Positions 6,286 through 8,987 of a stretch of DNA of 8,987 bases are shown in pieces. Position 1 is the stretch's first letter, and the number at the start of each line of letters is the position of its first letter. The stretch is from Spirochaetaceae bacterium (GTDB lineage Bacteria; Spirochaetota; Spirochaetia; B11-G9), in the NCBI GenBank assembly GCA_030600745.1, contig JAUVLL010000110.1:1-8987 (forward strand). The letters run 5' to 3'. The position numbers and the translations under genes are program-made. The notes beneath the pieces are model-generated. The model was not told the origin of the DNA. It did no database searches and was given only the letters and a program-made list of their open reading frames with translations.

Positions 6286-6321
6286 ACCTGAAGTATGCAT
6301 TATGCGTATTTCAGGTTTTTT
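6286..6321 (+). terminator. Strong intrinsic terminator after rpmB
   Basis: ACCTGAAGTATGCA (6286-6299) pairs with TGCGTATTTCAGGT (6303-6316) in an uninterrupted 14-bp stem with two G-U pairs and a 3-base loop. A run of T (6316-6321) follows. It lies 30 bases after the rpmB stop and 26 bases before the leader ORF of the threonine block. It therefore ends the rpmB transcript and could also govern read-through into thrA. Confidence 0.9.
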
Positions 6322-6346
6322 ATTGTTTCTGAAGAGGGAGCGAATT

Positions 6347-6406
6347 GTGACATTTAATAGAGTTCAAAGCAGCATTGATATGATGAAAAACAGGATAAAG
6401 ATATGA
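6347..6406 (+). CDS. Short leader ORF coupled to thrA (19 codons)
   Basis: A possible leader peptide, MTFNRVQSSIDMMKNRIKI, starts at GTG 6347. GAGGGAG (6334-6340) lies 6 bases before it, a better site than thrA's own AGGA (6392-6395). The stop TGA overlaps the thrA start as ATGA (6403-6406), the classical layout for translational coupling. It is not a thrL-type attenuator peptide: there is no Thr/Ile run, and the nearest terminator hairpin lies upstream of it, not after it. The three Ile codons (two of them rare-type ATA) in 19 are mildly suggestive at most. It could be a chance ORF, but the good ribosome binding site and exact ATGA overlap argue for some role in thrA translation. Confidence 0.45.
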   Translation: MTFNRVQSSIDMMKNRIKI

Positions 6407-8880
6407 AAAAGGCTTATTCAGTCTATAAATTTGACCGTGAATTGTACTCTACTTCAGAGGGAATAGATAAAATACTTAATGTTGTAAAGCCCTATAAAGG
6501 GGGTAAGCTTGTAATAATAGTTTCCCAGAACAACGATCTGGAGAAAAAACTTGAGGAGTTGGTGGATCTTGCTGTATCAGGAGAAGAGATTCTCTGGGCC
6601 CGTATGGAAAGGCTCAAAACTGAACAGCTGACATTTGTAGAAAAACTCATACCTTCTTCCAGCAGGGCTGCTGTTGAAACGGAAATAAGGCTGGGCTTTC
6701 AGAACCTTGGCGATGTTCTAAAATCTGTCTGGCTTGTAAGTGACTGTTCAGATATTACAAGGAATTATGTAAGGGGTATGGGAAATATCTGGGTAACACG
6801 GATACTTACTGAGAAATTAAAATCGGATGGCTTTGCTGCAGAATGGGTTAATTCCAAAGAGTTAATTGATATCAAAATCGGGATTAATGGTTTAACGGTA
6901 CTTCTGGATTCATCAGCAGTCAAGATTAATACACTAATAAAGGAGCGGGGTGAAGTAGATATCTTTGTCGTAACCGGAGGAAGAGGTTTGTCTTCTGATG
7001 GGAAATCTATTTCTTTGGGGCGGCATGGTATGGAAGTTACTGCTTCTGTCTATGCTAATATTCTTACCGCCGGGGAACTTGTTTTTTGGACCAATTCGGA
7101 TGGTGTAAAGAGTGCAGATCCCGGGAAAGTACCAGCTGCGGTCACAATATCCAGGCTTAGCTATGCTGAGGCGACTGAACTTGCTTATATTGGTGCGGAG
7201 ATTCTTCATCCCGGAGCATTTACCTATGCAATGCATAAGAAAATCCCTATATGTATTCGTAATATTAATAATCCGGATTCTAAAGGTACCATTATTTCAG
7301 ATTCGAGTGATGAAAATGGGAATAATCTGATTAAGGGTTTTTCTATAGTTGATAATATTTCTCTTCTTAATATTGAAGGATCAGGAATGGTTGGTGTTCC
7401 GGGGATATCTTCCAGACTTTTTTCTGCTCTTTATAAGAAGAATATTTCTGTAATTACTATCTCTCAGGCTTCCAGTGAACACTCTATTTGCTGTGGTGTC
7501 TCTTCAGACCAGGCAGAAGAAGCAAAAAAAATTGCCAGGGAAATATTTGAACCTGAATTGGTAAGTTTTAAAATAAATTCCATAGAGACAGAAGATGACT
7601 GTGCAATACTTGGTGCTGTTGGAGATCTGATGTCCGGAACTCCTGGTATATCTGCTAAATTTTTCGGCGCTCTTGGAAAAGCAGGAGTTAATGTCCGTGC
7701 AATTGCCCAGGGATCGTCAGAACGAAATATAAGTGCCATGATTAAATCGGAAGATGCAACAAGAGCTCTCAGGGCTGTTCATTCCGGGTTTTATCTATCC
7801 AATCAAACCTTAAGTATTGGTGTAATAGGTCCCGGACTGATTGGAAGTACCCTGCTGGATCAAATTGCAAGTGAGTCAGAGCGGCTGAAAGAAAATTTTG
7901 GCGTAGACCTACGCCTCCGGGGAATTGCCCGTTCAGGGAAGATGATTCTGGATGAAAATAATCTGGATATGTCGAACTGGCGTAATCTGCTTGATAACTC
8001 AACTCTAAGTACTGATATTGATGACTTTGCATCACATATCAATTCTGAATATATCCCCCATCGTGTAATTATTGATTGCACTACTTCAGAGGGGATACCT
8101 GCTAATTATCTTGATTGGGTAAAAAAAGGCATACATATTATCACACCTAATAAAAAAGCAGGAACAACACCTATGCCGCAGTATCGTGAGCTTATGGAAG
8201 AAACAAGAAAAAGAGGTGTCCATTTTTTATACGAAACTACTGTAGGTGCAGGACTTCCTGTAATAGGGACCCTTCGGGATCTTATATTAACCGGCGATAA
8301 GATAAAAAAAATTGAGGGTGTGTTTTCAGGAACTCTTGCTTATCTCTTTTGGCGTTTTGACGGCACCACACCATTCAGCACTCTTGTAAGAGAGGCAAGA
8401 GAGCTGGGTTTTACTGAACCGGATCCCAGGGATGATCTTTCCGGGATGGATATAGTTAGAAAAACAGTAATTCTAGCCAGAGAGGCAGGGAACAGTGTTG
8501 AGATTGAAGATATTCCGGTGCACAGTCTTGTCCCCGGTGCACTTGTCGATGTAAGTTTAGATGAGTTTATGAGCAAACTTGAGGTGATGGACGATGAGCT
8601 GGATGAGCTCTACAAAGAGGCTATATCAAGGGATGAAGTTATTAAGTATACCGGTATAATTGAAGAAGATGGCAAATGCGAGGTGCTGTTAAAGAGTTAT
8701 CCTAAAGATCACCCTTTTGCCGGGATTTCCGGTACTGATAATATTGTTGCATTTACTACAGAAAGATACAATGAGCAGCCTCTGGTTGTCCGGGGGCCTG
8801 GGGCCGGACCGCATGTAACTGCAGGCGGGGTTTTTGCCGACTTGCTGAGATTAGCCTCATATCTGGGAGCAAAACTTTAG
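6403..8880 (+). CDS. thrA: ThrA-like fused aspartokinase (probably inactive)/homoserine dehydrogenase
   Basis: An 825-residue cytoplasmic protein that aligns end to end with E. coli ThrA. The N-terminal kinase-like domain (about 1-300) lacks most catalytic signatures. KFGGTSV is replaced by KFDRELY (9-15), the RGE motif by RGM (124-126), and GSD by GME (209-211). WTDxDGVYTxDPR has become WTNSDGVKSADPG (229-241). Two ACT domains follow (about 318-385 and 400-465) and are well preserved, including SQASSEHSI and AQGSSERNIS. The homoserine dehydrogenase half (about 469-825) looks active. It has the dinucleotide motif GPGLIG (476-481), TPNKKA (581-586), VGAGLP (614-619), the EPDPRDDLSGMD substrate motif (672-683) and RGPGAGPHVTAGGVFADLL near the end. 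It should reduce aspartate semialdehyde to homoserine, with the ACT domains probably sensing threonine. AGGA at 6392-6395 is its ribosome binding site, and thrC follows 23 bases later. The kinase loss is inferred from motifs, not measured. Confidence 0.93.
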   Translation: MKKAYSVYKFDRELYSTSEGIDKILNVVKPYKGGKLVIIVSQNNDLEKKLEELVDLAVSGEEILWARMERLKTEQLTFVEKLIPSSSRAAVETEIRLGFQNLGDVLKSVWLVSDCSDITRNYVRGMGNIWVTRILTEKLKSDGFAAEWVNSKELIDIKIGINGLTVLLDSSAVKINTLIKERGEVDIFVVTGGRGLSSDGKSISLGRHGMEVTASVYANILTAGELVFWTNSDGVKSADPGKVPAAVTISRLSYAEATELAYIGAEILHPGAFTYAMHKKIPICIRNINNPDSKGTIISDSSDENGNNLIKGFSIVDNISLLNIEGSGMVGVPGISSRLFSALYKKNISVITISQASSEHSICCGVSSDQAEEAKKIAREIFEPELVSFKINSIETEDDCAILGAVGDLMSGTPGISAKFFGALGKAGVNVRAIAQGSSERNISAMIKSEDATRALRAVHSGFYLSNQTLSIGVIGPGLIGSTLLDQIASESERLKENFGVDLRLRGIARSGKMILDENNLDMSNWRNLLDNSTLSTDIDDFASHINSEYIPHRVIIDCTTSEGIPANYLDWVKKGIHIITPNKKAGTTPMPQYRELMEETRKRGVHFLYETTVGAGLPVIGTLRDLILTGDKIKKIEGVFSGTLAYLFWRFDGTTPFSTLVREARELGFTEPDPRDDLSGMDIVRKTVILAREAGNSVEIEDIPVHSLVPGALVDVSLDEFMSKLEVMDDELDELYKEAISRDEVIKYTGIIEEDGKCEVLLKSYPKDHPFAGISGTDNIVAFTTERYNEQPLVVRGPGAGPHVTAGGVFADLLRLASYLGAKL

Positions 8881-8903
8881 AAGAAGGTTAGGAAGGTTTT
8901 TAT

Positions 8904-8987
8904 ATGAAATTTATTAGTACGAGGGGTAACAGTCCAGCTGTAAGTGCATCGGTAGCTATTAGGACCGGACTTGCTCCTGATGGGGGG
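8904..8987 (+). CDS. thrC: Threonine synthase, N-terminal fragment cut by the window end
   Basis: Only the first 28 codons are present. MKFISTRGNSPAVSASVAI followed by RTGLAPDGG is the characteristic opening of PLP-dependent threonine synthase: STRG near the start, then a GLAPDGG segment that normally continues into LFVP. The enzyme turns O-phosphohomoserine into threonine. AGGAAGG (8890-8896) lies 7 bases before ATG 8904. It is 23 bases behind thrA, so the two very probably share a transcript. No homoserine kinase gene (thrB) lies between them; it may follow thrC or be elsewhere. Confidence 0.88.
   Translation, partial: MKFISTRGNSPAVSASVAIRTGLAPDGG

Noticed and set aside
6374..6384. Extended -10-like TGATATGAT before thrA
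   Set aside because: It has no -35 partner, and it would start the transcript at about the ribosome binding site.
6347..6406. Leader ORF as a classical thrL attenuator
   Set aside because: There is no run of Thr or Ile codons, and no terminator hairpin lies between it and thrA.
6934..8576. Several minus-strand open frames and one plus-strand frame inside thrA
   Set aside because: They mirror thrA in other frames, overlap one another, and show no motifs or initiation signals.
1..8987. CRISPR arrays, insertion sequences, prophage or toxin-antitoxin genes
   Set aside because: I looked for repeated spacers, terminal inverted repeats and typical proteins; none were seen.

Overview
The window looks like a stretch of bacterial chromosome with AT-rich, housekeeping-type content. 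A spirochaete is the best guess. The clue is the L28 protein: it carries an inserted NVPRKGLPKKKGGAGQHIG segment that I recall from Borrelia L28. A lipoprotein with a relaxed FLSC lipobox and a fused ThrA-type enzyme are compatible with this. The assignment rests on memory and pattern, not on a search. No mobile element, CRISPR array or phage gene is visible.

Layout. Two tRNA genes, Arg(TCT) and Pro(TGG), lie on the minus strand at 107-276 behind a good promoter. Running the other way are an endonuclease III gene (nth, 386-1123) and, 39 bases later, a four-domain HPt-REC-REC-GGDEF diguanylate cyclase (1163-2851). A minus-strand gene of unknown function (2839-3411) meets the cyclase tail to tail with a 13-base overlap. 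A plus-strand pair follows: a protein with a degenerate nucleotidyltransferase look (3509-4279), and a large lipoprotein with a zinc-peptidase HExxH motif. The lipoprotein appears to start at a rare ATT codon inside the preceding gene (4246-5922). Next is rpmB (6029-6256), with its own extended -10 promoter and a strong terminator. The last part is a threonine pathway block: a 19-codon leader ORF, a ThrA-like fused aspartokinase/homoserine dehydrogenase (6403-8880), and the first 28 codons of threonine synthase thrC (8904 to the window end).

How the genes work together. The ThrA-like protein and ThrC belong to the route from aspartate to threonine. The kinase half of ThrA has lost most of its catalytic signature motifs, while both ACT domains and the dehydrogenase half look intact. 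The protein may therefore act only as a homoserine dehydrogenase with a built-in allosteric sensor, with the aspartokinase step supplied elsewhere. The cyclase would turn phosphorelay signals into c-di-GMP. The nucleotidyltransferase-like protein and the lipoprotein overlap and look translationally coupled, which suggests a shared but unknown role.

The points most worth following up are the apparent pseudo-aspartokinase, the ATT start of the lipoprotein, the leader ORF between terminator and thrA, and the unrecognised HExxH lipoprotein with its partner.
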